DNA from: Weeksellaceae bacterium
GTDB taxonomy: Bacteria > Bacteroidota > Bacteroidia > Flavobacteriales > Weeksellaceae
DNA length: 13,155 bases
Reading direction: 5' to 3'
Assembly (NCBI GenBank): GCA_028698395.1
Contig: JAQVDG010000026.1
Span: 1-13,155 of the forward strand
Shown: in pieces, positions 13,092-13,155 of the stretch
How the letters are laid out: each line of letters begins with the position of its first letter
How positions within the stretch are numbered: position 1 is the stretch's first letter
The notes under the pieces: model-generated
The model's database searches: none
The model's input: the letters and a program-made list of their open reading frames with translations, nothing else
What the model was told of the DNA's origin: nothing
Program-made: the position numbers and the translations under genes

Positions 13092-13155
13092 ATGATTACG
13101 CAACATCAGTACCTGGATAAGTATCCCATTGCCAAAGACAGTGAAAAACTTATCG
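13092..13155 (+). CDS. Start of a gene cut by the window end
   Basis: Only the first 21 codons are visible (MITQHQYLDKYPIAKDSEKL then Ile). The clean ATG, the absence of stops, and the -7 box 70 bases upstream support a real gene. There is no signal peptide, so a cytoplasmic protein is expected. The opening with YP followed by SEKLI faintly recalls a uracil-DNA glycosylase-like family of Bacteroidota, but this is too short to name a function. Confidence 0.5.
   Translation, partial: MITQHQYLDKYPIAKDSEKLI

Noticed and set aside
1..13155. CRISPR array, tRNA or rRNA genes
   Set aside because: No regularly spaced repeats, no cloverleaf with the GTTCRANNC arm, and no rRNA segments were seen.

Overview
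The window reads as an accessory stretch of a Bacteroidota chromosome (class not determinable). Four things point there: two proteins with C-terminal type IX secretion (T9SS) sorting domains, several promoters with the Bacteroidota -7 box TAnnTTTG (three of four with a TTG -33 partner), AT-rich DNA, and gene starts with A-rich leaders rather than strong Shine-Dalgarno sites. No core housekeeping operon, rRNA, tRNA or CRISPR array is visible.

Layout, left to right. At 111-227 lies the first part of a lipoprotein gene, broken off after about 29 codons. From there to 11859 every intact gene is on the + strand. A secreted block comes first: a T9SS protein (326-1765), a doubtful ORF (1816-2232), a second T9SS protein (2229-3290) and a small exported protein whose start overlaps the previous stop (3290-3853). 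Then comes a tight run of small soluble proteins: an NTF2/SnoaL-like protein, an MmcQ/YjbR protein and a GyrI-like effector-binding protein (4039-5205). An exported protein of unknown function follows (5603-6268), then a transposase remnant, an SDR oxidoreductase (6958-7752), two small membrane proteins (8153-8674), an HTH protein with a membrane tail (8873-9322), an exported transglutaminase-like protein (9627-10880), a broken alpha/beta hydrolase and a second SDR (11143-11859). Right after it is an internally deleted relative of the 3290-3853 gene. On the - strand sits a membrane protein plus XRE regulator pair (12829-12154). The window ends in the first 21 codons of a + strand gene.

The genes do not form one pathway. 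What unites them is arrangement: mostly single genes in one orientation, separated by 180-690 base intergenic segments that are more GC-rich and that share short related sequences (called A, B, C and D here). Gene remnants lie in or next to these segments. This resembles a cassette array, as in an integron, but no integrase and no canonical attC site is visible, so the mechanism is open. The cassette-like organisation is the observation most worth following.
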